The translations under genes and the position numbers were made by a program. Shown in pieces: positions 18,177 through 28,340 of a stretch of DNA of 64,000 nucleotides. Source of the DNA: CAWBUW01 sp963792075 (lineage in GTDB: Bacteria > Chloroflexota > Anaerolineae > Anaerolineales > UBA4823); the NCBI GenBank assembly GCA_963792075.1, contig CAWBUW010000002.1:1-64000 (forward strand), written 5' to 3'. Each line of letters starts with the position of its first letter. The stretch's first letter is position 1. Below the pieces are notes generated by a model. It did no database searches, had not been told where the DNA came from, and saw nothing but the letters and a program-made list of their open reading frames with translations.

Positions 18177-19034
18177 TTAATCCAGGGAAAGCAGCAGCCG
18201 CTCGTAAAGCTGGTTGATGGCCTGTTCGGCGCCCGCAAAGCGATCCGCGAAGCGCCAGCGCAGGGCCTCGACGAGCACCGCGATCAGCGCGCCCACGATG
18301 ACCGAGCCGGAGGTGACGTTGGGGCGCGCCTGGGCCGCCAGGACCACGTCGGCAAAGCGGGCGGAGGGAAGCGAGGCCATGCTGACGATGGCTGCGGTGG
18401 GGATGCCTGACTGGCGTGATTCGGCCAGGGCGTTGGCAATATAGGTGGAATGGCCGGTGATGTCGATGGCCAGGTGCAGGTCCTGGGGGGTAGCCACGTG
18501 GATGACCCGCGCCAGGTCCATGGCGCCGACGCGGGCGATGTGGATGGGGAAGCCGCCCTGCTCGAGGAAGTAGACCAGGTTATAGGCCGCCGGCTGGGCC
18601 GGGGCATCCGAGATGACCGTGATCCGGCGGGCCAGGCCAAGCTTTTCGACCAGGGTGTTGAGCGCCTGGATGTCCAGCGAGATGCGCGTTTGTTCCAGGT
18701 CGCGCCCCATTTCGCGCAGCGCGTGGGCAGCCACTCCCGGCAGCGAGTTATCCACCTCGGCCTGTTGGGGGCTGATCAGCAGGTCCCCCTTGACCTTCAG
18801 GCGGATTTCGTGTTGCAGTTGGGGGAAGCCTTTGTAACCGAGGTGCTGCGAGAAGCGGACGACCGTGGCGGCGTCCAGGTTGAGCGCATGCGCCAGCTCG
18901 CTGGCGGTCATGAAGGACGATTCGACGTAGGAATTGAGCAGGAAATCTGCCAGCTTGGCAAAACTTTTGGACATGTTGGCGCGATCCCGCCGGATTCGTT
19001 CTTCGTAGGACATGTGCGAATGCCTCCTGGACAC
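18177..19034 (-). CDS. RpiR/MurR-family transcriptional regulator
   Basis: 285 residues. The N-terminal HTH_6 domain (ASELAHALNLDAATVVRFSQHLGYKGF) is followed by a SIS sugar-phosphate-binding domain (ITVISDAPAQPAAYNLVYFL, LAIDITGHSTYIANALAESR, SGSVIVGALIAVLVEAL). RpiR proteins sense phosphosugars and control nearby catabolic genes, here plausibly the FAH gene. The SIS domain is somewhat diverged. The intergenic 19035-19250 lies between it and tRNA-Val. Confidence 0.87.
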   Translation of the reverse strand: MSRRHSHMSYEERIRRDRANMSKSFAKLADFLLNSYVESSFMTASELAHALNLDAATVVRFSQHLGYKGFPQLQHEIRLKVKGDLLISPQQAEVDNSLPGVAAHALREMGRDLEQTRISLDIQALNTLVEKLGLARRITVISDAPAQPAAYNLVYFLEQGGFPIHIARVGAMDLARVIHVATPQDLHLAIDITGHSTYIANALAESRQSGIPTAAIVSMASLPSARFADVVLAAQARPNVTSGSVIVGALIAVLVEALRWRFADRFAGAEQAINQLYERLLLSLD

Positions 19035-19228
19035 CGACCTGGCGTGCAGCGGATAGGGTTGAGTGTTAAGCGCCGCCAGTTAAGAAAAGTGTATCACAAG
19101 AATTCAAATTAATGCAACAGAAATTGAATAGATCTTTAAGCTGTGGGGATGTATTGCAGGCTTTGCCCGCAAAACACCACCCATACATACCCCAATTCCT
19201 CTTTTCCCCCCGCCGGCGGAATATCGGG

Positions 19229-19234
19229 TATAAT
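19229..19234 (+). promoter_or_regulatory. -10 box for tRNA-Val
   Basis: TATAAT ends 16 bases before the first base of the tRNA. A clear -35 box is not visible in the GC-rich stretch upstream. Transcription would begin close to 19241. Confidence 0.5.
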
Positions 19235-19250
19235 GCAAAATGTAGACGCC

Positions 19251-19357
<107 letters not shown>

Positions 19358-19477
19358 GGTTGGGGATAGATATGGGGGTGACCCCACTGCTTGGGACGCC
19401 CAGAATTAATTTCGTGGGTAGTTGTGTGTAGTTTTAAGAAACGGACCACTTCACAATGGCGATCATGGCATGCAGGG

Positions 19478-20626
19478 CTAAGCATCTACCACACGCGCAG
19501 ACACAGGAATAGGTGTGACCAGATCATCAATCATGTCGGCTACATCCTCTTGCAGACTTGCGATCAGGTGACCGTAGATATCCAGCGTAATCGAGGCCTT
19601 AGCATGCCCGAGACGCCTGGATACTGTGATCACTGGAATACCCTGATTGAGCTGTAAGGAAGCATTTGTGTGCCTCAAATCGTGAAAACGGATATCTGGC
19701 AGTCCGGCATCTTTGAGTAGTTTCTTGAAATCCCTCACCAGGTTGCAATGATGAATGGGTGTGCCCTTGCCAGTAGTGAAGATTAAGCCGTTTTCCTGCC
19801 AGGCATTGCCAGCAGTTTGTCTCTCCGCTTGCTGTCTCTCGTAATGCTTGTGCAGGATCTCGATGGTTTTCTTGCCCAGTGCAATCGTGCGCCTGCCGAA
19901 GCGAGTTTTGGGAGCTGAGAACTTGACCCCCTCACCATCTGGTCTGTTCAACTGCCGTTCGATCTTCAGAGTTTGCCTGACCCAATCCAGATCGCTCCAC
20001 TTCAGGCCAAGCAGTTCCATTTGTCTGGCGCCAGTGACTACTGCTAGATGAAAAAGAGCCTCCCAGCGGTGCGACTTGGTTGATACCAGAAATCGGCTAA
20101 CCTGGCTTTCATCCAAAGTGGACATTTCCTTTACGGGCTGCTGGGGTGTCTGGACAAAACTGGCGGGGTTTCGCCCAATAGTCCCCATCCTGACAGCTTG
20201 CCGCAATGCGCTATGCAGCACCATATGTACCTTCAGGATGGTGTAGGTTCCTACCTTGGCATCGAGAAGCTGGCTGTACAATCTTTGAATGTGTTCAGAT
20301 CGCAGATCTATGACTTTGATCTCGCCAATGAGTGGGGTAATGTGGAGGCGTGCGACTTGCTCGTAATGTGACCATGTAGAATGCCGTTTGGCTAATTTTG
20401 TCGTCAGCAGCCAGTCGTTCAAGAACTCTTTGAGAGTGATTTTTGTGATTGCAAAGGTCAATTCATCGTCGATTTGACGGCTTATGTTCTTGAGCCATTG
20501 CTGACATTCTTTTCGGGTTGATGCAGTATAGCTCAGCCTTTGACCCTTCAGAGAAATTTGTGCTCGGAAGGTCCCACTCGGTAATCGGCTAATGCTGCCT
20601 TCATGATTGCCACGTCTTTTCGTCAT
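19478..20626 (-). CDS. Tyrosine recombinase (site-specific integrase)
   Basis: 382 residues, full length. The N-terminal AP2-like DNA-binding domain (GSISRLPSGTFRAQISLKG) is followed by a SAM-like core-binding domain and the catalytic domain. Catalytic residues are Arg in VTGARQMELLGLKW, His-x-x-Arg in FHDLRHTNAS, His in RRLGHAKASI and the nucleophile Tyr351 in LDIYGHL. Its C-terminus points at the tRNA-Val att site about 120 bp away, the usual arrangement for tRNA-targeting elements. Two truncated relatives lie next to the other att copies (43641 and 59122). No frame break, so this one may be active. Confidence 0.93.
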   Translation of the reverse strand: MTKRRGNHEGSISRLPSGTFRAQISLKGQRLSYTASTRKECQQWLKNISRQIDDELTFAITKITLKEFLNDWLLTTKLAKRHSTWSHYEQVARLHITPLIGEIKVIDLRSEHIQRLYSQLLDAKVGTYTILKVHMVLHSALRQAVRMGTIGRNPASFVQTPQQPVKEMSTLDESQVSRFLVSTKSHRWEALFHLAVVTGARQMELLGLKWSDLDWVRQTLKIERQLNRPDGEGVKFSAPKTRFGRRTIALGKKTIEILHKHYERQQAERQTAGNAWQENGLIFTTGKGTPIHHCNLVRDFKKLLKDAGLPDIRFHDLRHTNASLQLNQGIPVITVSRRLGHAKASITLDIYGHLIASLQEDVADMIDDLVTPIPVSARVVDA

Positions 20627-20903
20627 CTCTTTCTCCTTCCAGATCGAAAACGAAGAAAGGACGACTTGTAATCAATTCATATTTAATTGGTAAGGCAAAA
20701 AAACTGATTCTACTCCCGTTGGAGTCGCCAATGGTAGGAAATGTGGGATTATCTTGGCCGAGATTTTAAGGCAAGAAAAAACCTGCCTGTCCGCGCGGAA
20801 AAATTGAGTGTACCAGGAATTTGAACGCGAACCGGGCAAGGGTAGCCGTTTACAGTAATTGATCCAGCAAATCCATATTTTTGCTGATCTCCTCCGGCGG
20901 AAC

Positions 20904-21212
20904 TCAGTCCACCACTGCGCCTTGAGATGCATCGTAAGTGTTCAATCCCTTCAGGACAACGTCCACATCTACCTGCACGCCTTCGCCGACCAGACTGGTT
21001 AGCGGAATTTTATTTGTGCCAAGCCCACAGCCTACATCCAATACTTTGTGTCCCGGTTGAATGTTCATCAGATCGTAGCTGCGCCGTTTGGTTGCAGCTA
21101 TGAGATTGGCAACAGAGCGCAGGTTTAAGGGGAACATAGCCTTTTGAGTCATCTCTAATCTTCCTTCATAGGTAACACCCCCATATATGTCCAATAAGTG
21201 CTGTTCTGGCAA
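20904..21212 (-). pseudogene. SAM-dependent methyltransferase, N-terminal fragment
   Basis: 102 residues ending soon after methyltransferase motif I (GHKVLDVGCGLGTNKIPL). The upstream part (EQHLLDIYGGVTYEGRLEM) looks like the normal N-terminus of a class I methyltransferase. The rest of the fold (motifs II-IV) is absent, and the following 280 bases to the integrase carry no continuation that I can find. A remnant. Confidence 0.6.
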
Positions 21213-21563
21213 ATCGCCCGTACATATAGACTGATAATTCCAGTCTTTCCAGAGCGATTTTTCCTATAAGCTGTAGTTAAGCTGTAGCAACTGTTTCATC
21301 ATTGCAAGTGGGGTGATGAGACGGATCATGATTTTCTGCCGTTTCTTCTCACGCTACCGGTCACTACGGGCTAGATATTTAATTTGCGAGTGGGGTGATG
21401 CATTGAATTCCATGTGTACGTCGCTCATGAAAATGCTGCTTATATGTGTTCTAGGGGCGCGTGCCCCTGTCTTTTTCCCAAAATTTGGTGGGCGAAATAT
21501 GCCCCATATTTATTTGCATAAGATTTTCTGCGAGAATCCCCGGCAGATTCCAGGATTCGTGGA
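21213..21563. other. Intergenic region with a tandem AAGCTGTAG repeat
   Basis: No gene is supported. It contains AAGCTGTAG twice in tandem (21268-21287). The same tandem pair recurs at 43002-43021 near the other end of element A, which suggests an end-specific site. Otherwise AT-rich and featureless. Confidence 0.45.
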
Positions 21564-22397
21564 TTATGGTGAGTTCACAAGATTGATTACCGCTGCGATC
21601 ACATCATCAAACTCGATGCCCTTGGCATAATAATTCTCTTTACAATAGCGCTCCCACCTTTGTCGCATGGTGGGGTCTGATTGAATTGTCGCCAATATTC
21701 TTTTCTTGCCATGCAGCATTTGCAGCGAGCCCCTTCTTTCAGAAGTCGCCTTCAGCGCAGCAATAAATGTCTTCTTGTTTATCTCCTGGTGCTTGGTTTT
21801 CACAATGATGTAGACATCGTAAAAATCCCTCGGTCGGGTATTGAGCACACTTCGCCGTAGAATGGTTTCCACTTTTTCAGCCAGGATCGTTTCGAGGTTA
21901 TACGCCCAGACTTTGATCCGCTTATTCGAGAGGATCGAATGATATTCATAACGAACAGCTCCAGGGGTGATAATGTCGCCGGTGGTGATGTCAATTTTGA
22001 GAGGCGTGTTGATCGATTCATACCTGGCAACGATTGCTACCCGATACCCGCCGTATTCATCTTCCTCCCGAATGGGTAGAATATGATCCAAAGACAGGGT
22101 AACTTCATCCTCCAATGAAATGGCGCAGATCTCCGAAAATGCTTCCCGGATCGTTTCTTCGGATAACGGGTAGCCTCTCAAGGTTGCATCCATATCCATG
22201 GTTGTCCGGTTGTTAATCCCAACCATGGAGGCGATCAGCATACCTCCCTTTAGAATGACCTTCTTTTTGTATTTGGAGACCGAGATCCTTTCCAATAAAC
22301 ATTCCAGCATGAAGTTCTGCAAAACTGCTTGTGCAGGGATATGGTTTTTCAAAGCCAGGTTTTTGATTTTGTCTTTGAGCTGCATCGCTTTATTCAT
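21564..22397 (-). CDS. AbiEii/AbiGii-type nucleotidyltransferase toxin
   Basis: 277 residues, type IV toxin-antitoxin toxin. The nucleotidyltransferase core is visible: LKGGMLIASMVG, then NRTTMDMDATL (the D-x-D pair), and the third carboxylate region PLKIDITTGD, followed by the DUF1814 helices (ILAEKVETILRR, RPRDFYDVYIIV). AbiEii enzymes add nucleotides to tRNA or other acceptors and stop growth during phage attack. The start overlaps the antitoxin stop by 4 bases. No frame break. AT-richer than the backbone; carried by element A. Confidence 0.88.
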   Translation of the reverse strand: MNKAMQLKDKIKNLALKNHIPAQAVLQNFMLECLLERISVSKYKKKVILKGGMLIASMVGINNRTTMDMDATLRGYPLSEETIREAFSEICAISLEDEVTLSLDHILPIREEDEYGGYRVAIVARYESINTPLKIDITTGDIITPGAVRYEYHSILSNKRIKVWAYNLETILAEKVETILRRSVLNTRPRDFYDVYIIVKTKHQEINKKTFIAALKATSERRGSLQMLHGKKRILATIQSDPTMRQRWERYCKENYYAKGIEFDDVIAAVINLVNSP

Positions 22398-23005
22398 AGA
22401 AGTACCTCAATGTATTCCCTGACGATCTTCTGGATCCTAAATTGCTTGGCATAGTTGTAGAGCAGATCCAGATTCTTTTCTTTTTTACTCACGTATCGTT
22501 TCAATGATCCGTTGACCTGTTGGATATCGATCTGGTTCCTGTTTCGCAATACATCACAAATCGTTCTTTCGAGATTAAATGTCTTGATATCGTTCCCATG
22601 AGGCGATCTTACTTTGATAGATCCCAATTGGTACAAACCACGATTTACAAAATATGCTTTTGCACCACTTGCTTTCAGTGAAGTTGCATTATATCCGGCA
22701 GGGACCGTTACAGAATAAAATAGTGGCGTACGATCTGACAGTCCTAAAAGGTACAGGGCAGTTTCATGGGAAAAGATTGCTCCTTTGTACCTGGCTTGAA
22801 TCCCAACCATTTCATCAACCATATGACCAGTGGCCGAATATACTCCTCTGGAAATCCGCTGAACCTCACCATTCTTTTCCAAAATGGAAAGATATGTCCT
22901 CGGGATTCCATATTTGAGCAAATTAGAGGTCAATAGAATCCCGTTTTGATCTTTCAGGATATTTCGAATTTTTCCAATCGGATTCGCTTTGTCGTTTACT
23001 ACCAT
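22394..23005 (-). CDS. AbiEi-type antitoxin/transcriptional autoregulator
   Basis: 203 residues. The N-terminal winged helix (ILLTSNLLKYGIPRTYLSIL, VQRISRGVYSATG) and the AbiEi core (GAIFSHETALYLLGLSDRTP, RSPHGNDIKTFNLERTICDVLR) identify it. AbiEi proteins repress the operon and neutralise the AbiEii toxin. First gene of the operon; the toxin start overlaps its stop. A good promoter lies directly upstream with its -10 box only six bases before the ATG, implying a leaderless message. Confidence 0.88.
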   Translation of the reverse strand: MVVNDKANPIGKIRNILKDQNGILLTSNLLKYGIPRTYLSILEKNGEVQRISRGVYSATGHMVDEMVGIQARYKGAIFSHETALYLLGLSDRTPLFYSVTVPAGYNATSLKASGAKAYFVNRGLYQLGSIKVRSPHGNDIKTFNLERTICDVLRNRNQIDIQQVNGSLKRYVSKKEKNLDLLYNYAKQFRIQKIVREYIEVLL

Positions 23006-23011
23006 GCTTAT

Positions 23012-23040
23012 ATTATATACTAAATGAGCATAGTTGTAAA
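23012..23040 (-). promoter_or_regulatory. Sigma-70-type promoter of the AbiE pair
   Basis: On the minus strand: TTTACA (23035-23040), 17-base spacer, TATAAT (23012-23017), and then ATG at 23005 after only six bases. Transcription would start at or next to the start codon. It is back to back with the promoter of the MalT-type gene. Confidence 0.65.
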
Positions 23041-23078
23041 TAACAATATTTCATAGAAAAGGAAAAAAACCACGGGTG

Positions 23079-23106
23079 TTGACGTGGAATTCAGGTGTCA
23101 TATAAT
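23079..23106 (+). promoter_or_regulatory. Sigma-70-type promoter of the first MalT-type regulator
   Basis: TTGACG (23079-23084), 16-base spacer, TATAAT (23101-23106), ATG at 23113 after six bases. There is no ribosome site, so the message should be leaderless. The second regulator copy at 34238 keeps the same TATAAT-to-ATG segment. Confidence 0.68.
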
Positions 23107-23112
23107 TGATCT

Positions 23113-25781
23113 ATGTCTGCGCCAATTTTAGCCACCAAACTTTATATCCCCCCACCTCGGCCTAAAATTGTCCTCCGCCCTCGCCTGATCGAGCGGCTGA
23201 ACGAGGGTCTCTCTGCGGGCCGCAAACTGACCCTCATCTCTGCCCCCGCCGGGTTTGGCAAAACCACGCTGGTCAGCGAATGGGTTGCCGGTTGCGAGCG
23301 ACCGGTCGCCTGGCTGTCGCTGGACGAAGGGGATAACGACCCCACACGCTTTCTGACTTACCTCGTCGCTGCTTTGCAGACGATTGCGCCGAATATTGGA
23401 GCAGGGGTGTTGGCTGTGCTCCAATCCCCTCAGCCACCGCCATCCGAATCGATTCTGACAACCCTGCTCAATGAAATCACCACCATCCCGGACATTTCAT
23501 CCTCGTCCTGGACGACTACCATGTGATTGATTCCAAACCGGTTGACGAAGCCCTCACCTTTCTGCTCGAGCACCTGCCGCCGCAGATGCACCTGGTCATC
23601 GCCACCCGTGAGGATCCACATCTGCCCCTGGCCCGGTTACGCGCCCGGGGCCAATTGACCGAACTGCGCGCCGCCGACCTGCGTTTTACCCCCGCCGAAG
23701 CCGCCGAGTTTCTCAACCAGATGATGGGCCTGAACCTCTCCGCGGAAGACATCGCCGCACTGGAAACCCGCACCGAAGGCTGGATTGCCGGCCTGCAATT
23801 AGCCGCGATTTCCATGCAGGGACATCAAGACACCACCAGTTTCATCAAATCTTTCACCGGCAGCCACCATTTCGTGCTGGACTATCTGATTGAAGAAGTC
23901 CTGCAACAGCAGCCCGAAAGCGTCCAGACTTTCCTGCTGCGCACATCCATCCTTGACCGCCTGTGCGGCCCGCTGTGTGACGCTGTTTTGGGTTCTCCTT
24001 CTGCTTCCGGGCAGGAAACCCTGGAATATCTCGAACACGCCAACCTGTTCATCGTCCCTCTGGATAACGAGCGGCGCTGGTACCGCTATCACCATCTCTT
24101 TGGCGATTTGCTGCGCCAGCGCCTGGGAAAACCCAAAGAATTCGCCGAATTCCACCTGCGCGCCAGCCAGTGGCATGAAGAGAACGGCGACCTGGGCGCG
24201 GCGTTTCACCACGCCATCGCAGCCGGGGATTTTGTCCGGGCGGCGGGGTTGGCTGAAGCGGCCTGGCAGGGGATGAATGAAAGTTTCCAGTCTGCCGCCT
24301 GGCTTGGCTGGGTGAAGAAGCTGCCAGACAAGCTGATCCGCACCAGGCCTGTGCTCTGTACCCAGATTGCCCAGGCATTTACGGATACCGGCGAGCTGGA
24401 GGCCAGCGAGTTGCGCCTGCAGGACGCTGAACGATGCCTGGATGGTTCGGAATTAGCGAACGAAGCGCAGCTTAAGCCCCTGCCAGCGATGATCGCTTTG
24501 ACCCGCGCCTACAACGCCCAGGTGCAGGGCGATCCCGCCGCAACGGTGAAATACGCCGAGCTGGCGCTCCAACTCATCCCCGAAGATGACTTTGACCGGC
24601 GCGCCCGGGCCACCACCATATTGGAGGTCATCCACTGGGCCAGCGGCAACCTGGAGTCGGCCATCCGGGGGATTGGTGATTCGATGGAGAGATTGACCCA
24701 GCTGGGCAATCACGTCATGGTGGTTGCCAGCGCCTTTGCTGTAGCCGACCTGCTGGTGGGCCTGGGGAGCCTGAGCGAGGCCGAGCGGACCTATCAGGAT
24801 GCCTTACAACTGGCCGCCCAACACGGCCCGGAGGCTGAACACATCACTGCCCACCATCATCTCGGCCTGTCCATGATCTACCGTCAGCGGGGAGATGACA
24901 CCCTCGCCGCTCATCACTTGAAACGAGCCGCCGAATTGGGTCTGCAAACCACCCTGGTGGATTGGCTGTACCGCTGGCATGTGGCCCAGGCCCAACTGAA
25001 AGAGGCCGCAGGCGATCTGGAAACCGCCCTGGCCCTGCTCGACGAGGCCAAACGGGTCTATATCCAAACCCTCGTGCCTGACCTGCGCCCCATTGCGGCC
25101 CTGAAAGCGCGCATCTATCTCAAACAGGGGCGGCCCGATAAAGCCCGGGCGTGGGCGGCAGAACGCGGGCTTTCGCTGGCAGATGAAGTCAGCTACTTGC
25201 ATGAGTTCGAGCACCTCACCCTGGCCCGGCTGGAAATCGCCAACCCGCTGGTCAACGCCCTGCTCGCACGCCTGTTGCAAGCCGCCGAAGCGCAAAAGCG
25301 CCGGGGCAGCGCGCTCGACATCCTGCTGGTGCAGGCGCTGGCCCACGAGGCGCAGGGCAATCGCCCCCAGGCTCTCGCCGCGCTGGAACGCGCCCTGGCC
25401 CTGGCCGAGCCGGAAGGCTATGTTCGCATCTTTGTGGATGAAGGCGAAGCGATGCGATTGTTGATTGAAAAACAATCGCGCAATCGAGACCATCCGCTGA
25501 GCGATTATGTGGACAAACTCCTGGCTGCCTTTACACAACCGGTGGCTGCGCCAAAATCAGCAATCATCCATCAAAAATCAGACATGATAGAGCCTTTGAG
25601 CGAACGCGAGCTGGAAGTGCTCAAGCTGCTCCGAAGCGAATTAAGCGGCCCCGAAATTGCCGGACAATTGATCGTCTCGCTCAACACCTTTCGCACCCAC
25701 ACCAAAAACATTTTCAACAAACTGGGGGTCAATAATCGCCGGGCGGCTGTCCGCCGGGCCGAGGAACTCGATTTGTTCTAA
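23113..25781 (+). CDS. LuxR/MalT-type STAND ATPase transcriptional regulator, one frameshift
   Basis: About 890 residues once repaired. N-terminal P-loop STAND NTPase (LISAPAGFGKTTLVSEW; Walker B region FILVLDDYHV), winged helix, a long TPR-like array (residues ~330-780) and a C-terminal LuxR HTH (LSERELEVLKLL, NTFRTHTKNIFNKLGV). MalT-like proteins bind an inducer through the TPRs, oligomerise with ATP and activate neighbouring promoters. The frame break is precise: GACATTTC at about 23493, where the duplicate at 34.6 kb has GACAATTTC, so one A is missing here. The genes after it (small protein, DUF6326, oxidoreductase) are its likely targets. Confidence 0.85.
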
Positions 25782-25955
25782 CTGACCCAAAAACCCCAAC
25801 TCCGACCCCGACAGGTGTCCTCAAACCATCTGCCGGGGCTTTTTGTTTTTCACCAATCAATCACCACCTCAATCACATCATGTGGTGATGACGCCTCACC
25901 ACATCGGGCGGTATCCTTTGGGCAGATAAACAACGAAAGGAAAAACGCGAGGCGC

Positions 25956-26264
25956 ATGATGAGTGACAAACAAACATTCGACGAAAAACATAACCAGCAT
26001 CAGTGCTACGAAATCCGCCTCAAGGGACACCTGGATGACCGGTGGACAGACTGGTTTGAGGGCCTGACCATCACGCTGGAAGAGGACGGCGATACGCTCT
26101 TAACCGGTCCGGTGGTTGACCAGGCCGCGTTGCATGGCTTGCTCAAAAAAGTGCGTGATTTAGGTATGCCATTGGTCTCAGTCAGTCCTGTCGAACCCGG
26201 ACCCCCGACTACTCTCGGGGACTGGCCAGGCGGATCAGTCAGATGTCAAATAGTAAATGGATAA
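25956..26264 (+). CDS. Small conserved protein of the MalT cassette (WTDWFEG type)
   Basis: About 102 residues. Core: RWTDWFEGLTITLEEDGDTL, LTGPVVDQAALHGLLKKV, RDLGMPLVSVSPV. A second copy follows the other regulator at 37053. I have seen such ~80-residue proteins annotated as hypothetical beside MalT-type regulators but know no function; the short sequence could form one alpha/beta unit. The start is ATG 25956 or 25959; the open frame extends upstream without a ribosome site. The C-terminal extension after SVSPVEPG differs from copy 2 and may be out of frame. Confidence 0.65.
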   Translation: MMSDKQTFDEKHNQHQCYEIRLKGHLDDRWTDWFEGLTITLEEDGDTLLTGPVVDQAALHGLLKKVRDLGMPLVSVSPVEPGPPTTLGDWPGGSVRCQIVNG

Positions 26265-26400
26265 AGCTACTTGGAAAGGAGGTTTGCCTTTGATAACATT
26301 TCCAGCCCATTTCAACCCCCGGTAACCGGGTGGCGACCACAATTTTATTCAAGTCCAAATTAATGAAACCCATCCATATCGTTCAAAAAAGGAGATAAAA

Positions 26401-26804
26401 ATGAATACAAACAAAGAGACCGCAAGAAATCTGCTGGATGTGAGGATAATCCTTGCAGTGCTATGGGTAGCTGGAATGTTAAGTAGTTTAAATGGGGATA
26501 CGTACCGCTTATCTGCGGCTACCGGACCTATCGGAGTAAACCCCGAATTATTGTCGGTGTTCGCGGCGGTGATAGTGGGTCACGTTTTTATGAGTGTCTT
26601 GACCCTGACATTGAAGTCTCCCGTGAGTCGTTGGGCAAACCGCATCATGGGCATATTCTATGCGGTTGATTACTCTTGCTTTATTGGGTTATGGGTTTTG
26701 TATCGCGATCTGCTGGTTATGAGCTAGTTTGGGCCACAGGCCAACTTGTGTTTGCCTTACTGGTTGTTTGGTACGCTTGGAAATGGACTAACCCTGAAGG
26801 TTAG
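26401..26804 (+). CDS. DUF6326-like four-helix membrane protein, one frameshift
   Basis: Small membrane protein with four hydrophobic segments (VRIILAVLWVAGMLSSLNG; VFAAVIVGHVFMSVLTLTL; MGIFYAVDYSCFIGLWVLY; TGQLVFALLVVWYAWKW). The D-V-x-x-I-L start and the NGDTYR/YGDVLR motif after helix 1 match what I know as DUF6326. The frame breaks at about 26716: the first frame stops at 26727, while the shifted frame reads YELVWATGQLVFALLVVW to 26804. A paralogue lies at 27838. AAGGAG precedes ATG 26401. Function unknown. Confidence 0.6.
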
Positions 26805-26846
26805 CCCTGATTTATGATGCCGGTCAAAAGAATTAGGAGAAAAACC

Positions 26847-27833
26847 ATGAAAGCGATTGTATACACAAAATATGGACCGCCAGATGTTCTTCGTCTCGAA
26901 GAAGTGAAAAAGCCTGCCTTCAATGAAGATCAAGTGCTGGTAAAAGTCCATGCAGCATCCATCAATGCGGGGGATTGGCATTTGCTGACTGCCGACCCTT
27001 TCCCCTTGCGTCTGACGGGCGTTGGGCTTTTCAAACCTAAAAACACAATCCTCGGCGCTGACATTGCAGGGTGCGTTGAAGCAGTTGGCAGAAACGTCAA
27101 ACAGTTTCAGCCAGGGGATGCGGTGTTTGGAGATATTTTTGGGCTTGGCAGTGGCAGTTTTGCCGAATATGTTTCTGTTCCTGAAAGCGCTCTGGCGCTA
27201 AAGCCGTCCAATGTTTCATTTGAGGAAGCTGCGGCTGCACCCGTGGCAGCCGTCACTGCCCTGCAAGGCTTGCGCGATCAGGGGCATATTCAGCCCGGGC
27301 AAAAAGTTCTGATCAACGGGGCGTCTGGCGGGGTGGGGACGTGTGCGGTACAGATTGCCAAGGCGTTTGGATCGGAAGTGACTGCCGTGTGCAGCACCCG
27401 GAATTTGGAGATAGCGCACTCGATCGGCGCAGACCACGTCATTGACTACACCATAGAGGATTTCACCCAAAATGGACAGCAGTATGATCTCATCCTTGCG
27501 GTGAATGGCTATCATCCGCTTTCCGCGTACAAGCGTGCTTTAACTCCCCAGGGCATTTACGTTTTCGTAGGAGGATTACCAAACCAAATATTCCAGTCAC
27601 TCTTCCTTGGACCTTTAATGTCAAAAAGCAATGGCAGAAAAATGACAAGCAAAATGAAAAAAGCAAATCAAAAAGATTTGCTTTTCATAAGAGATCTTTT
27701 GGAAGGCGGAAAGATCAGACCGGTTATTGATGAATGCTACCCGTTAAGTAAAACGGCTGAAGCTTTTCGGTATTTTGAAAAAGGTCACGCCCGAGGCAAA
27801 GTGGTCATCACAATCGCGGAACAGGAGAAATAA
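26847..27833 (+). CDS. MDR-family NAD(P)-dependent alcohol dehydrogenase / quinone oxidoreductase
   Basis: 328 residues from ATG 26847 (MKAIVYTKYGPPDVLRL), with AGGAG upstream. Medium-chain reductase fold: catalytic N-terminal part (AASINAGDWHLL, ILGADIAGCVEAVG), Rossmann motif INGASGGVGTCAVQIAKAFG, and C-terminal PVIDECYPLSKTAEAFRYFE. The zinc ligands of classical alcohol dehydrogenases are missing, as in quinone oxidoreductases and RTN4IP1-like enzymes, so an NADPH-linked enone or quinone reduction is likely. Two relatives lie at 40839 and 41783 and a stub at 28260. Intact. Confidence 0.87.
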   Translation: MKAIVYTKYGPPDVLRLEEVKKPAFNEDQVLVKVHAASINAGDWHLLTADPFPLRLTGVGLFKPKNTILGADIAGCVEAVGRNVKQFQPGDAVFGDIFGLGSGSFAEYVSVPESALALKPSNVSFEEAAAAPVAAVTALQGLRDQGHIQPGQKVLINGASGGVGTCAVQIAKAFGSEVTAVCSTRNLEIAHSIGADHVIDYTIEDFTQNGQQYDLILAVNGYHPLSAYKRALTPQGIYVFVGGLPNQIFQSLFLGPLMSKSNGRKMTSKMKKANQKDLLFIRDLLEGGKIRPVIDECYPLSKTAEAFRYFEKGHARGKVVITIAEQEK

Positions 27834-27837
27834 GACA

Positions 27838-28207
27838 ATGGATACAAAAATTATTCTTTCTGCAACCTGGGTAGTTGCCACGCTAATTTATCTTTATGGT
27901 GATGTTTTGCGCATCTGCAGCGGCGACTTGGCAAAAAAACCGATGGCCGACAAGAATTTAAACCAGTTCGTTTGGCTGGGGATCGCGGTTCTGATGTTGA
28001 CGCCCATCCTGATGGTTTTCCTGACTCTGGTAATGCCCCAGTCTGTGAGTCGCTGGGTGAATATCATCGTGGCCGCTTTCTTTTTCCTATTCAACCTGGT
28101 TGGCCTGCCCACCTATCGCATCCTTATATGACAAATTCCTGCTGGCGGTCAGCATGGGGTTCAATGTGGTCACTATTCTGTATGCATGGAATTGGGTCGG
28201 AATATAA
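27838..28207 (+). CDS. DUF6326-like membrane protein, one frameshift
   Basis: Paralogue of the 26401 gene. MDTKIILSATWVVATLIYLY, GDVLRICSG, FVWLGIAVLMLTPILMVFL, VSRWVNIIVAAFFFLFNLVG, then TYRIL. The frame breaks at about 28120 (one extra A in CTTATATGAC); the shifted frame reads YDKFLLAVSMGFNVVTILYA to 28207. It starts 5 bases after the oxidoreductase stop, with AGGAG upstream. Both DUF6326 copies break at nearly the same place, just before the last helix. Confidence 0.6.
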
Positions 28208-28259
28208 GGGTTAGTCCTGATACCACAGCACTCAATCAAAGTAAATTTGGAGAAAATGC

Positions 28260-28340
28260 ATGGAAGCAATTGCATATGAAAAATATCGGTCACCGGATGT
28301 TCTTCAGCTCAAGGAGATAGAAAAACCCGAGCCTGCGAAC
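28260..28340 (+). pseudogene. MDR oxidoreductase, N-terminal stub
   Basis: MEAIAYEKYRSPDVLQLKEI followed by EKPEP: the first 25 or so residues of an oxidoreductase like that at 26847, with GGAG upstream of ATG 28260. It then joins DNA that resembles the region after the second MalT gene (36899-37010), including ACAACACCTC and AAGTGTCTAT and GTACATTGAGCAA. A recombination junction between two cassette copies. Confidence 0.6.
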
